DNA of 6,497 nucleotides, taken from assembly GCA_026193755.1 (NCBI GenBank), contig JAPHUI010000317.1, positions 1-6,497 on the forward strand, in the 5' to 3' direction. The stretch is from Ignavibacteriaceae bacterium (lineage in GTDB: Bacteria > Bacteroidota > Ignavibacteria > Ignavibacteriales > Ignavibacteriaceae). The translations under genes were made by a program, and so were the position numbers. How positions within the stretch are numbered: position 1 is the stretch's first letter; every line of letters starts with the position of its first letter. The notes below the pieces were generated by a model that was not told the DNA's origin, did not search any database, and saw only the letters and a list, made by a program, of their open reading frames with translations. Shown here one piece after another: positions 1 through 5,619 of this stretch.

Positions 1-13
1 GCTCTTCCGATCT
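1..13. other. Illumina sequencing-adapter remnant
   Basis: The first 13 bases, GCTCTTCCGATCT, are identical to the 3' end common to both Illumina TruSeq adapters (reverse complement AGATCGGAAGAGC). Directly after them, at base 14, the reading frame begins with Glu-Ile-Gly-Pro-Gly, the SAM-binding motif I of RsmA. The codon before it would be TCT (Ser), where the family usually has a hydrophobic residue. The join between adapter and genome is therefore best placed between bases 13 and 14. This is a library or assembly artefact at a contig end, not biology. Confidence 0.93.
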
Positions 14-688
14 GAAATTGGTCCTGGTTACGGCGCACTAACACAAAAGCTGCTTCCTGCAACAGAAAACATAATTGCAGTTGAAATAGATAACAAACTT
101 GCGATAAATCTGGAAGAAAAATTCCCGCAGCTTCATTTAATCAATGAAGATTTTTTAGAGATTGATTTATCGAAACTAATATCAATTGGAAAGAAACTGC
201 GAATCGTCGGTAACATTCCTTATAACATTACTTCTCCAATTCTCTTCAAATTGATAGAAAACAATAAATTGATAGAAGATGCAGTTTTTATGGTTCAGCT
301 TGAAGTTGCAAAAAGAATGACAGCAAATAAGGGCACAAAAGATTATGGAATACTAGCAGTTGTTCTTAAATATTTTGCAGAGACAGAGCTGTGCTTCAAA
401 ATATCACCCAATGTATTTTACCCAAAACCGAAAGTGTTTTCAGCATTGATTCATATCTATTTTAAAGAATTGAAACATTCTGAAGAAGAACAAAAGCTAT
501 TTATATCAATCGTGAAAGCCGCATTTGGTAACAGAAGAAAAACTCTAAAAAATTCCCTCAGTAATAGTATATTTCAAGAAATAGATTTTTCAAATTCGGG
601 CATAGACCTGTCGCTTCGTGCAGAGAATCTGAATGTTGATGATTTCATCAGGCTTACCAAACACGTAATTAAATGTTCAAGGAAGTAA
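14..688 (+). CDS. rsmA: 16S rRNA (adenine1518-N6/adenine1519-N6)-dimethyltransferase, 5'-truncated
   Basis: RsmA (KsgA) uses S-adenosylmethionine to dimethylate two adjacent adenines in the 3'-terminal hairpin of 16S rRNA, late in 30S subunit assembly in the cytoplasm. The visible 224 residues start exactly at SAM motif I (EIGPGYG, partial residues 1-7). They continue through the acidic VEID (23-26), EDF (45-47) and the catalytic NIPYNI motif (67-72, NLPY class). The substrate-binding region with FYPKPKV follows, then the C-terminal FGNRRKTLKNSL, typical of the family. Family members are about 260-270 residues, so roughly 35-40 N-terminal residues are missing, lost at the adapter-marked contig end rather than by mutation. 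The Met codon at 251 lies after the catalytic motif and is not the real start. The gene heads a plus-strand run with the PAP2 protein (37-base gap) and menG. Confidence 0.95.
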   Translation, partial: EIGPGYGALTQKLLPATENIIAVEIDNKLAINLEEKFPQLHLINEDFLEIDLSKLISIGKKLRIVGNIPYNITSPILFKLIENNKLIEDAVFMVQLEVAKRMTANKGTKDYGILAVVLKYFAETELCFKISPNVFYPKPKVFSALIHIYFKELKHSEEEQKLFISIVKAAFGNRRKTLKNSLSNSIFQEIDFSNSGIDLSLRAENLNVDDFIRLTKHVIKCSRK

Positions 689-725
689 GATTTCGCCCGT
701 ACGATTTTTATCAAATTAGTTATTA

Positions 726-1676
726 ATGGGTAAATTCAAAGAACTTGTAAAATACCTTAAAGCTTTCGATGTTGTTGTAATTGCTTTCTACATTATCCTC
801 TCGGTTCTTCAAGTAATCTACCGCGATCGAATCGAAACCTGGTTGATATGGACACTTGTCAACCTGTTCATAATTGTAATTGGATTCATACTTGCGTATA
901 TGGAGTCCAACCACAATAACGAGTTCTGGAATGCAGTACATTACTGGTACATTGTTCCGGTTGTACTCATAACTTTTAAAGAACTTTATTTTATGATAAA
1001 GCCAATCAGGATTTTCGATCACGATCAAATGTTTATTGCAATTGACCGCTGGATGTTTGGCACCAACCCCACACATTTACTTTCACAGATTTCGACTCCG
1101 GTACTTACTGAAATTTTACAGATAGTCTATGGAATGTTTTATCTGCTGCCAATTCTTCTGGGATTATTCCTTCTCAGAAAAAAAAGATACGTGGCGATGG
1201 ATTTTGCAGTTTTCATTTTGGTATATGGTTTCTATTTATCTTATCTGGGATATTTTATTTGGCCGGGAATTGGTCCAAGGTTTACACTTCACAACTTTGA
1301 TACCATCAATCAGGATTTGCCCGGTCTATTCCTCACAAACTTTTTACGCGAACTGGTAAACTCAGGTGAATCTATACCAGCGGGAACTATAAATCCGGCA
1401 GCGGTAGTTCAAAGAGATATCTTCCCGAGCGGACATACAATGATTACCCTTATCGTTATGTATCTCTCGGTGCGACTTAAAAGCAGGTCAAAATACTTTT
1501 TTGTACCGATTGGAACTTTGTTGATTCTATCTACCGTCTATCTCTGGTATCATTATGTAATAGATCTTATTGGTGGGCTGTTATTTATGATCTTTACATT
1601 ATGGTCGGGAAGGTACATCTTCAATTGGTGGCGAAGAAAAGTCGGTAAACCTGAGTTTGAGTACGGAAAATATTAA
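726..1676 (+). CDS. PAP2-superfamily (PAP2_3, Aur1/IPC synthase-like) membrane phosphatase or phosphotransferase
   Basis: This 316-residue integral membrane protein has about eight hydrophobic segments (near 15-32, 41-58, 73-90, 125-150, 157-180, 237-252, 258-275 and 279-297). The PAP2 active-site pieces are present: PSGH at 234-237, and a later S-x6-H-x3-D at S269, H276, D280 in STVYLWYHYVID. The arginine of canonical motif 3 (SRx5Hx3D) is Thr270. The segment around WPGIGPRF (179-186) replaces canonical motif 1. This pattern, especially TVYLxYHYxID, is known from the PAP2_3 branch, which includes eukaryotic inositol-phosphorylceramide synthases. A lipid phosphate phosphatase or lipid headgroup phosphotransferase role is likely, but the substrate cannot be read from sequence. 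The ATG at 726 has no clear Shine-Dalgarno and is the first start in the frame giving a full protein. It lies between rsmA and menG, probably co-transcribed; I see no functional link. Confidence 0.88.
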   Translation: MGKFKELVKYLKAFDVVVIAFYIILSVLQVIYRDRIETWLIWTLVNLFIIVIGFILAYMESNHNNEFWNAVHYWYIVPVVLITFKELYFMIKPIRIFDHDQMFIAIDRWMFGTNPTHLLSQISTPVLTEILQIVYGMFYLLPILLGLFLLRKKRYVAMDFAVFILVYGFYLSYLGYFIWPGIGPRFTLHNFDTINQDLPGLFLTNFLRELVNSGESIPAGTINPAAVVQRDIFPSGHTMITLIVMYLSVRLKSRSKYFFVPIGTLLILSTVYLWYHYVIDLIGGLLFMIFTLWSGRYIFNWWRRKVGKPEFEYGKY

Positions 1677-1681
1677 AACGA

Positions 1682-1721
1682 ATGATCGAGTGATTGTATG
1701 AGTGTATGATTGTATGAATGA
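1682..1721 (+). repeat. 8-bp tandem repeat (five units) running into the menG start codon
   Basis: Five consecutive octamers are visible: ATGATCGA, GTGATTGT, ATGAGTGT, ATGATTGT, ATGAATGA, with consensus RTGAttGT. The fifth unit begins with the ATG chosen as the menG start (1714). Units 3 and 4 each open a three-codon frame (ATG-AGT-GTA-TGA and ATG-ATT-GTA-TGA) whose stop overlaps the next ATG as ATGA. Unit 1 gives ATG-ATC-GAG-TGA. The repeat fills most of the PAP2-menG gap. Whether it is a dispersed repeat fragment, a slippage-prone array or a reinitiation device cannot be decided from one copy. Confidence 0.75.
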
Positions 1722-2397
1722 TAAAAAAAACAAAGTAAAAAACATTTTCGATTCGATAGCAGGTAGGTATGATTTTTTGAATCATCTCTTAAGCTTTGGT
1801 GTTGATCATTACTGGCGAAGAAAAGCTCTAAAGATGACTAATCTTGGAAGTGAAAGTATTTTACTTGATGTCGCCTGTGGTACCGGAGATTTTGCAATTG
1901 AAGCAAACAGACAGGGTGTAAAAAATATAATTGGTGCGGATTTTTCTCACAATATGCTCGATCTTTTTAAGAAAAAACAAAACTGGATTGATGGAAAAGT
2001 TGTTCAGACAACAGCAGAACAGATGCCTTTCAGAGATGACAGTTTCACAAATATCGCTGTAGCTTTTGGTGTAAGAAATTTTTATGATGTTAAAAAAAGT
2101 TTCAAATCGTTTCATCGAGTTTTAAAAGACAAAGGCAAAGCTACAGTGCTCGAGTTTCAAATGCCGGAGAATAAAATCTTCCGAAGTTTATACAAATTCT
2201 ATTTCAAAAAAATACTTCCTCTCATTGGAGGAATCATTTCTAAAAACAAAACCGCCTATCGATATCTGCCTGATTCAGTTGAAGAGTTTGATGAAAAAAT
2301 TTCTTTAGTTGATTTGCTTAATGAGGCTGGATTTAGTTCAGTAACAAAACACAAATTAACTTTTGGAATAGTTCAGGTAGTTATTGCGGAAAAATAG
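1714..2397 (+). CDS. menG: Demethylmenaquinone methyltransferase (MenG/UbiE family)
   Basis: MenG catalyses the last step of menaquinone synthesis, the SAM-dependent C-methylation of demethylmenaquinone, at the cytoplasmic face of the membrane. With ATG 1714 the protein is 227 residues, a normal length. Family marks are clear: FDSIAGRYDFLNHLLSFGVD (12-31) matches UbiE signature 1 and W34 follows it; LDVACGTGD (51-59) is SAM motif I; GADFSHNML (74-82) contains the SAM-ribose acidic residue; VAFGVRN (116-122); and RVLKDKG...VLEF (135-148) matches signature 2, with Gln where Ser is usual. YRYLPDSVEEF (182-192) is typical of menaquinone-type members. A GTG at 1702 would add four residues (from Tyr-Asp-Cys) made of repeat sequence, so ATG 1714 is preferred; its next residues, NDKKNKVKNIFDSIA, fit the family start. 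No Shine-Dalgarno is visible. Because ubiquinone use would be unexpected in the inferred lineage, menG is preferred over ubiE. Confidence 0.94.
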   Translation: MNDKKNKVKNIFDSIAGRYDFLNHLLSFGVDHYWRRKALKMTNLGSESILLDVACGTGDFAIEANRQGVKNIIGADFSHNMLDLFKKKQNWIDGKVVQTTAEQMPFRDDSFTNIAVAFGVRNFYDVKKSFKSFHRVLKDKGKATVLEFQMPENKIFRSLYKFYFKKILPLIGGIISKNKTAYRYLPDSVEEFDEKISLVDLLNEAGFSSVTKHKLTFGIVQVVIAEK

Positions 2398-2410
2398 TAA
2401 TAACCTTTTA

Positions 2411-2470
2411 TTGTCATTCTAGCAAGTATAGCGAGTCCAGAATCAGATTCCGGACGAGCTGAAATGATAT
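2411..2470. repeat. Imperfect palindromic (REP/MITE-like) intergenic element between convergent genes
   Basis: The 85-base convergent gap holds a nested inverted repeat. The core arms at 2435-2443 and 2447-2455 (GTCCAGAAT / ATTCCGGAC) pair except at one position, which becomes a G-T wobble in minus-strand RNA. Beyond a GA/GA internal loop, AGC (2430-2432) pairs with GCT (2458-2460). The outer ends GTCATT (2413-2418) and AATGAT (2463-2468) also pair with one wobble. No T-run follows on either strand, so it is not a textbook intrinsic terminator, although it could still end transcripts from both sides. The GTCATTCT...GAATC style resembles dispersed intergenic repeats seen in many Bacteroidota/Ignavibacteria genomes. 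That resemblance is from memory, not from a search. Confidence 0.6.
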
Positions 2471-2482
2471 TGGAAGAGTTTA

Positions 2483-3262
2483 TTATTCAATCTCGTACTC
2501 AATTAATTCTTGGGTAAGAATATCTGGAGAAGGTTCAAACACAATTCCGCCACCACTCAATTCAAAAATGAACTGGTTCCCTTCAAACTTTACTAAACCA
2601 ATATTTTCCACAAACCACATATTAGCAGTATACATCGTAGGCGGAGAACCAATATCTGAATAAAGTTCAAGAGTATATTTAACTTTCTGAGCACTGACGT
2701 TAACTGTTTCTGAAGTGAAGTTCAAATCAATTTGTTCTGTTCCATCAAAAGTTGCAATGATATCCAGAATTTTCACTTCGATTCCAGGTTGTACTACCGC
2801 CGTAATTCGGTATAAACTCCAGCTACTTCCAGATGTCATTGGATAAAAGAGGAGCCGCATTTCATCTCTTAAAGTAACGAATTGTCGTAGAGTATCAGGA
2901 ATTAAAAATGATATTTGGCTTGTATCAATAGCATAAAAAATTCCCGTTTCAGTTTTTCGAAAGAGAAATGTGTTTATAGAACTTTGACTACCGAAGTCCA
3001 GTGAATCCTCCTGTGTTAGATAATCTCTTCCGCGAAAATTAAAAATGCCAGAGTAAAGAATATTTCTTGTCCCGCTTTGAATTATGTTTCCAATTAAATC
3101 CGTTTCAACGATCGAATATTTAAATGTAGAACCAATACCACTCGGATAATAATCAGGAAAATTCTGATCTGGTGGATTTGTTGAACTATCTGAATTACAA
3201 CCGATTAAAATTATTAAAGCAAATGAAATGAAAAATATTTTTCTAAAGATTCGTAAAATCAA
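2483..3262 (-). CDS. Putative lipoprotein of unknown function
   Basis: This 259-residue protein has a clear lipoprotein signal: basic start (R4, R7, K8), hydrophobic core 9-20, then lipobox L19-I20-G21-C22. The mature protein would begin with lipidated Cys22, followed by a polar Ser/Thr/Pro linker (NSDSSTNPPD). Residue +2 is Asn. The rest looks beta-rich, with YPSGIGSTFKYSI near 39-51, YPMTSGSSWSLYRI near 140-153 and WFVENIGLVKFEG near 216-228. The repeated 'full-strength, then Trp/Tyr' style is seen in Bacteroidota/Ignavibacteria cell-envelope lipoproteins, but I recognise no named family. The start is TTG (3262-3260): an in-frame stop lies just upstream, no ATG follows before the signal peptide, and GGAG sits 7 bases upstream inside the end of rdgB. 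It follows rdgB after a single base, so translation is probably coupled. Confidence 0.8.
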   Translation of the reverse strand: MILRIFRKIFFISFALIILIGCNSDSSTNPPDQNFPDYYPSGIGSTFKYSIVETDLIGNIIQSGTRNILYSGIFNFRGRDYLTQEDSLDFGSQSSINTFLFRKTETGIFYAIDTSQISFLIPDTLRQFVTLRDEMRLLFYPMTSGSSWSLYRITAVVQPGIEVKILDIIATFDGTEQIDLNFTSETVNVSAQKVKYTLELYSDIGSPPTMYTANMWFVENIGLVKFEGNQFIFELSGGGIVFEPSPDILTQELIEYEIE

Positions 3263-3263
3263 T

Positions 3264-3878
3264 TCACAACTCCATTAAATATTTCTTTAGCTGATCAAAC
3301 GCTTTGAACCGGTGGCTTATTTTATTTTTTATTTCGGGTGGAAGCTCAGCGGTGGTTTTATCATAACCATTTGGTAAAAACAAGGGATCATAACCAAATC
3401 CATTAGCACCACGAGGTTGTTTAATTATAACACCCTCAACTTCTCCTATTGCTGTAAAAAAATCAGCACCAAAATAATAGACAGCCGCACAGACGAATTT
3501 GGCTCTATGTGGTTCTGGAAAATCATTTAACTTTTCCAATAGTTTTTTATTATTCGCTTCATCAGTCGCATTTTCACCAGCAAATCTCGCTGAAAAAACT
3601 CCGGGTTCGTTTCCCAATTGAACAGCAACAATTCCTGAATCATCTGCAATAGTTGGAAGTTTGAATCTGTTGTAAACCGCATCTGCTTTTATTTTCGCAT
3701 TCCCTTCGAAAGTATAAGCAGTTTCAGGAATTTCATCTTTAAATCCAATATCGTTAAGAGAAAGTATTTTTGCATTGATTCCATTCAGAATATGCCGGAC
3801 TTCTTTTACTTTCCCTTCGTTTTTTGATGCAAAAATTATTTCTTTTCCCGCAAAGCGGGATTTCGCTTCGCTCAACAT
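3264..3878 (-). CDS. rdgB: dITP/XTP pyrophosphatase (RdgB/HAM1 family)
   Basis: RdgB hydrolyses dITP, ITP and XTP to monophosphates and pyrophosphate, keeping deaminated purines out of DNA and RNA. The 204 residues carry the whole family pattern: FASKNEGKVKEV (16-27; Ser-x-Asn-x2-Lys nucleotide-binding motif), FEGNAKIKA (57-65), ADDSGI (78-83), GVFSARFAG (93-101), GEVEG (145-149), RGANGFGYDPLF (156-167) and KISHRFKA (186-193). Homologues usually start one or two residues before the first beta strand. Here about 12 extra residues (MLSEAKSRFAGK) precede it, and they are encoded by a GC-rich hairpin repeat. No ATG or GTG exists closer to the core. The only other start is TTG one codon in. AGGG lies four bases upstream of the ATG. 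The ATG overlaps the end of the deaminase by seven bases, implying translational coupling. The protein is slightly longer than the usual 195-200 residues only because of this extension. Confidence 0.95.
   Translation of the reverse strand: MLSEAKSRFAGKEIIFASKNEGKVKEVRHILNGINAKILSLNDIGFKDEIPETAYTFEGNAKIKADAVYNRFKLPTIADDSGIVAVQLGNEPGVFSARFAGENATDEANNKKLLEKLNDFPEPHRAKFVCAAVYYFGADFFTAIGEVEGVIIKQPRGANGFGYDPLFLPNGYDKTTAELPPEIKNKISHRFKAFDQLKKYLMEL
3270..3273 (-). promoter_or_regulatory. Shine-Dalgarno supporting a TTG start for the lipoprotein
   Basis: On the minus strand GGAG (3273-3270) lies in the last codons of rdgB. It is followed by seven bases containing the rdgB stop TGA, and then TTG at 3262. 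The spacing is optimal, and it is the main reason to accept the non-ATG start. Confidence 0.6.
3846..3875 (-). repeat. GC-rich hairpin repeat inside the first codons of rdgB
   Basis: A perfect inverted repeat, TCCCGC-AAA-GCGGGA (3846-3860), is followed by TTTCGCTTCGCTCAA, which reads GAGCGAAGCGAA on the minus strand. An alternative pairing, AAGCG (3853-3857) with CGCTT (3864-3868), is mutually exclusive with it. The GC-rich content stands out from the AT-rich surroundings. The GAGCGAAGCGAA wording is like common dispersed intergenic repeats, here translated as codons 2-12 of rdgB. Confidence 0.65.
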
Positions 3879-5227
3879 TTCACCCTTTTAAGAAGTTCGT
3901 ATAATTCTTCTTTACCTTTTGACAAAAGTTTCCCCTGATCATAAATCAATGATATTTTTTCCTTCACAACCCATTTACCATCAATCATAACACTTTTAAC
4001 ATTTTCACTTGTTGATGAAAAAACTATATCCGAATAAATTGCATCCTCATTGTCTGAGTAAGAATTAGAATATGAATCAAGATCAATTAGAACAAGATCA
4101 GCTTTTTTACCGATTTCAATACTCCCGATCTCATCCTGAAGATGCAGAGCTTTTGCTCCTTCAATTGTTGCCATCCTGAAAATTGTTTTTGCATCCATGA
4201 CTTCGGTACCGTGAATCGGTTTCTGAATTAATGACGCTAATCTCATTTCATTAAAAATGCTGAGATTATTATTGCAAGGGGCACCATCTGCTCCAAGTGT
4301 AACCGAAATTCCTGCTTTCAAATATTCAGGAATTGGTGCAATACCTGAACCGAGCTTTAAATTCGCAGAAGGACAATGAGCAATTCTTGTGTTTCTATTT
4401 TTTAACATCTTTCTTTCGTTATCTGAAGTATGAACACAATGTGCAAGCATCGTGTGATCATCAAGAACCCCGATGGAATCAAAATATTCAATATTCTCTT
4501 TGTGAAATCTTTTTCTCACCTCTTCAATTTCGTTCTTACTTTCAGAAGAATGAGTATGATAAATACTTCCCGGAAAATCTTTCATCATTTCTTTTGTTTC
4601 CTTCAAAAGGATTTCGCTGCAGGAAAGAACGAAGCGTGGCGAAAAAGAATATCTTATTCTTCCATCATCTGAATTATGAAAGCTTTGTGCAAGATTTAGC
4701 ATATCTTTTATTTCATCTTTTGTAGACGATTTGAATGAAGGATAAAGATCGTTCAAATCCATCAAACACTTTCCCGAAAATCCGCGAATTCCTGCAGAAA
4801 TCATTTCTGAAAGAACAACTTCACCATATCTCAAAGTTCCCATATCAAGCATTGTAGTTGTTCCACCCAGTAAAAGTTCATTAATACTAAGCTGGGCAGT
4901 AACTTTTAGTGATTCTTTATTATGAGCATTTTCGAAAGGAAAAATTTTAAGCCGAAGCCAATCAAGCAAAGGCAAGTCTTCTGCTAAACCTCTGAAAAGT
5001 GTCTGGCTTAAATGGACATGTGTTTGAATAAAACCCGGAATGAGAGTGAGATGGCCGGCATGATAAACTTCATCGTAATTCTCTTTTATAACTTTTTCAA
5101 TGGGAATAATAGAACTAATTATTCCGTTAGTTATGTCAACCGCATGTTTTTTTAAAACTCTGTTTTGGTCATCTGCGGTTACAATCTTTTTTGGTATTAA
5201 AAGAATTCTTCTTTCTTTGTTACTCAT
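3872..5227 (-). CDS. COG0402 amidohydrolase, probable 5-methylthioadenosine/S-adenosylhomocysteine (or 5'-deoxyadenosine) deaminase
   Basis: This cytoplasmic metallohydrolase probably deaminates the adenine of SAM by-products (SAH, MTA or 5'-deoxyadenosine) to the inosine form. With ATG 5227 it is 451 residues, close to the usual 430-450. Metal and catalytic positions are all visible: H70-x-H72 in PGFIQTHVH, H226 with E229 in HTHSSES, HCVH (263-266), HCPSANLKLGSGIAP (284-298) and D314 in GADGAPCNNN. LFRGLAEDLPLLDWL (77-91) is typical of the MTA/SAH deaminase group, and GSIEIGKKADLVLID (368-382) is the C-terminal amidohydrolase sandwich strand. GADGAPCNN is shared with 5'-deoxyadenosine deaminases, TrzN-like hydrolases and 8-oxoguanine deaminases, so the exact substrate is open. 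The start is set by AGGAG (5239-5235), seven bases before ATG 5227. An earlier ATG (5233) is one base from it, and a TTG at 5254 lies in a hairpin. It overlaps rdgB by seven bases. Confidence 0.88.
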   Translation of the reverse strand: MSNKERRILLIPKKIVTADDQNRVLKKHAVDITNGIISSIIPIEKVIKENYDEVYHAGHLTLIPGFIQTHVHLSQTLFRGLAEDLPLLDWLRLKIFPFENAHNKESLKVTAQLSINELLLGGTTTMLDMGTLRYGEVVLSEMISAGIRGFSGKCLMDLNDLYPSFKSSTKDEIKDMLNLAQSFHNSDDGRIRYSFSPRFVLSCSEILLKETKEMMKDFPGSIYHTHSSESKNEIEEVRKRFHKENIEYFDSIGVLDDHTMLAHCVHTSDNERKMLKNRNTRIAHCPSANLKLGSGIAPIPEYLKAGISVTLGADGAPCNNNLSIFNEMRLASLIQKPIHGTEVMDAKTIFRMATIEGAKALHLQDEIGSIEIGKKADLVLIDLDSYSNSYSDNEDAIYSDIVFSSTSENVKSVMIDGKWVVKEKISLIYDQGKLLSKGKEELYELLKRVKC

Positions 5228-5234
5228 AATCATA

Positions 5235-5253
5235 CTCCTGCCTGCAACAGGCA
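5235..5253 (-). promoter_or_regulatory. Hairpin abutting the deaminase ribosome-binding site
   Basis: On the minus strand TGCCTG-TTG-CAGGCA (5253-5239) is a perfect 6-bp stem with a 3-base loop. The Shine-Dalgarno AGGAG (5239-5235) shares the stem's last A. The start ATG at 5227 follows after seven bases. The element fills half of the 29-base gap between the CMD gene and the deaminase. It could modulate ribosome access, protect the 3' end of the upstream message, or simply be a repeat remnant. Confidence 0.55.
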
Positions 5254-5256
5254 AGC

Positions 5257-5607
5257 TTACTCATTCTCATCGTAAATTTCCTCCATCACCTCAAATGCAT
5301 AACGAAGATGTGGAATTACTATTGAGCCGCCGACAATCAAAGCAATATTGAATGCTTCGTATAACTCTTCTTTAGTTGCACCTTCTGAAATTGAACGATC
5401 GATATGATAGAAGATGCAGTCATTACATCGTAAAACCATTGAACCGACCAAACCCATAAGCTCTTTCATTTTAACTGGTAGCGCACCTTCCAGGTAAGCC
5501 TTATTATCAAGTCCAAAGAATTTGTTGAAATCTTTGAAGCCCGAATTAAGAATTTTATCATTCATTTCGAGCCGGTATTTTCTTGTTTCTGGAACGTTTT
5601 TTTTCAT
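5257..5607 (-). CDS. Carboxymuconolactone decarboxylase (CMD/AhpD-like) family protein
   Basis: This small 116-residue helical protein belongs to the CMD/AhpD fold. It has the redox motif C61-x2-C64-x3-H68 (CNDCIFYH) and a glutamate at E49, twelve residues before the first cysteine. That spacing matches the Glu/Cys/Cys/His proton-relay set of alkylhydroperoxidase AhpD. The flanking sequence GALPVKMKELMGLVGSMVLR and the tail VGGSIVIPHLRYAFEVMEE (92-110) are typical of a common uncharacterised bacterial subfamily. A thiol-dependent peroxidase or other redox role in the cytoplasm is inferred; the decarboxylase name is only the family label. The length is normal for one domain. The start ATG is preceded by AAGGAG (5617-5612) with a four-base spacer. 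It begins 12 bases after the rhomboid stop, so it is part of the minus-strand operon. Confidence 0.9.
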   Translation of the reverse strand: MKKNVPETRKYRLEMNDKILNSGFKDFNKFFGLDNKAYLEGALPVKMKELMGLVGSMVLRCNDCIFYHIDRSISEGATKEELYEAFNIALIVGGSIVIPHLRYAFEVMEEIYDENE

Positions 5608-5611
5608 TTAG

Positions 5612-5617
5612 CTCCTT
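5612..5617 (-). promoter_or_regulatory. Shine-Dalgarno of the CMD-family gene
   Basis: AAGGAG on the minus strand lies four bases before ATG 5607 and just after the rhomboid stop codon. It is the strongest ribosome site in the window and shows that this organism uses Shine-Dalgarno sequences for at least some genes. Confidence 0.7.
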
Positions 5618-5619
5618 AA

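Noticed and set aside
251..688. A Met-started 145-residue frame as a complete rsmA-like gene
   Set aside because: The frame is open without interruption back to base 14 and the upstream part encodes SAM motif I and the NIPY motif; the Met at 251 is internal.
723..1076. Minus-strand open frame of 117 residues inside the PAP2 gene
   Set aside because: It is fully antisense to a well-supported membrane protein and shows no family motif; it is a shadow of the real codon pattern.
1129..1359. Plus-strand 76-residue frame within the PAP2 gene
   Set aside because: It is an alternate frame of the PAP2 coding region with no recognisable features.
1702..1713. GTG at 1702 as the menG start
   Set aside because: It only adds residues translated from the 8-bp repeat; ATG 1714 gives the usual family N-terminus.
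1861..2115. Minus-strand open frame opposite menG
   Set aside because: It is antisense to the SAM-binding core of menG; Cys-rich, unstructured composition, no start signal.
2435..2455. Intrinsic terminator for menG or the lipoprotein gene
   Set aside because: The stem is good but no T-run follows on either strand, so I record it as a repeat with only a possible terminator role.
4333..4725. Plus-strand frames (130 and 80 residues) opposite the deaminase
   Set aside because: They overlap conserved catalytic segments of the amidohydrolase on the other strand and have no ribosome site or family resemblance.
5228..5254. TTG at 5254 as the deaminase start, adding nine residues
   Set aside because: The extra residues are read from the hairpin and the Shine-Dalgarno itself; ATG 5227 has an ideal seven-base spacing.
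5100..5351. Plus-strand 83-residue hydrophobic frame across the deaminase/CMD junction
   Set aside because: Its hydrophobic look comes from the antisense of the deaminase N-terminus; it covers the hairpin and ribosome site of a supported gene.
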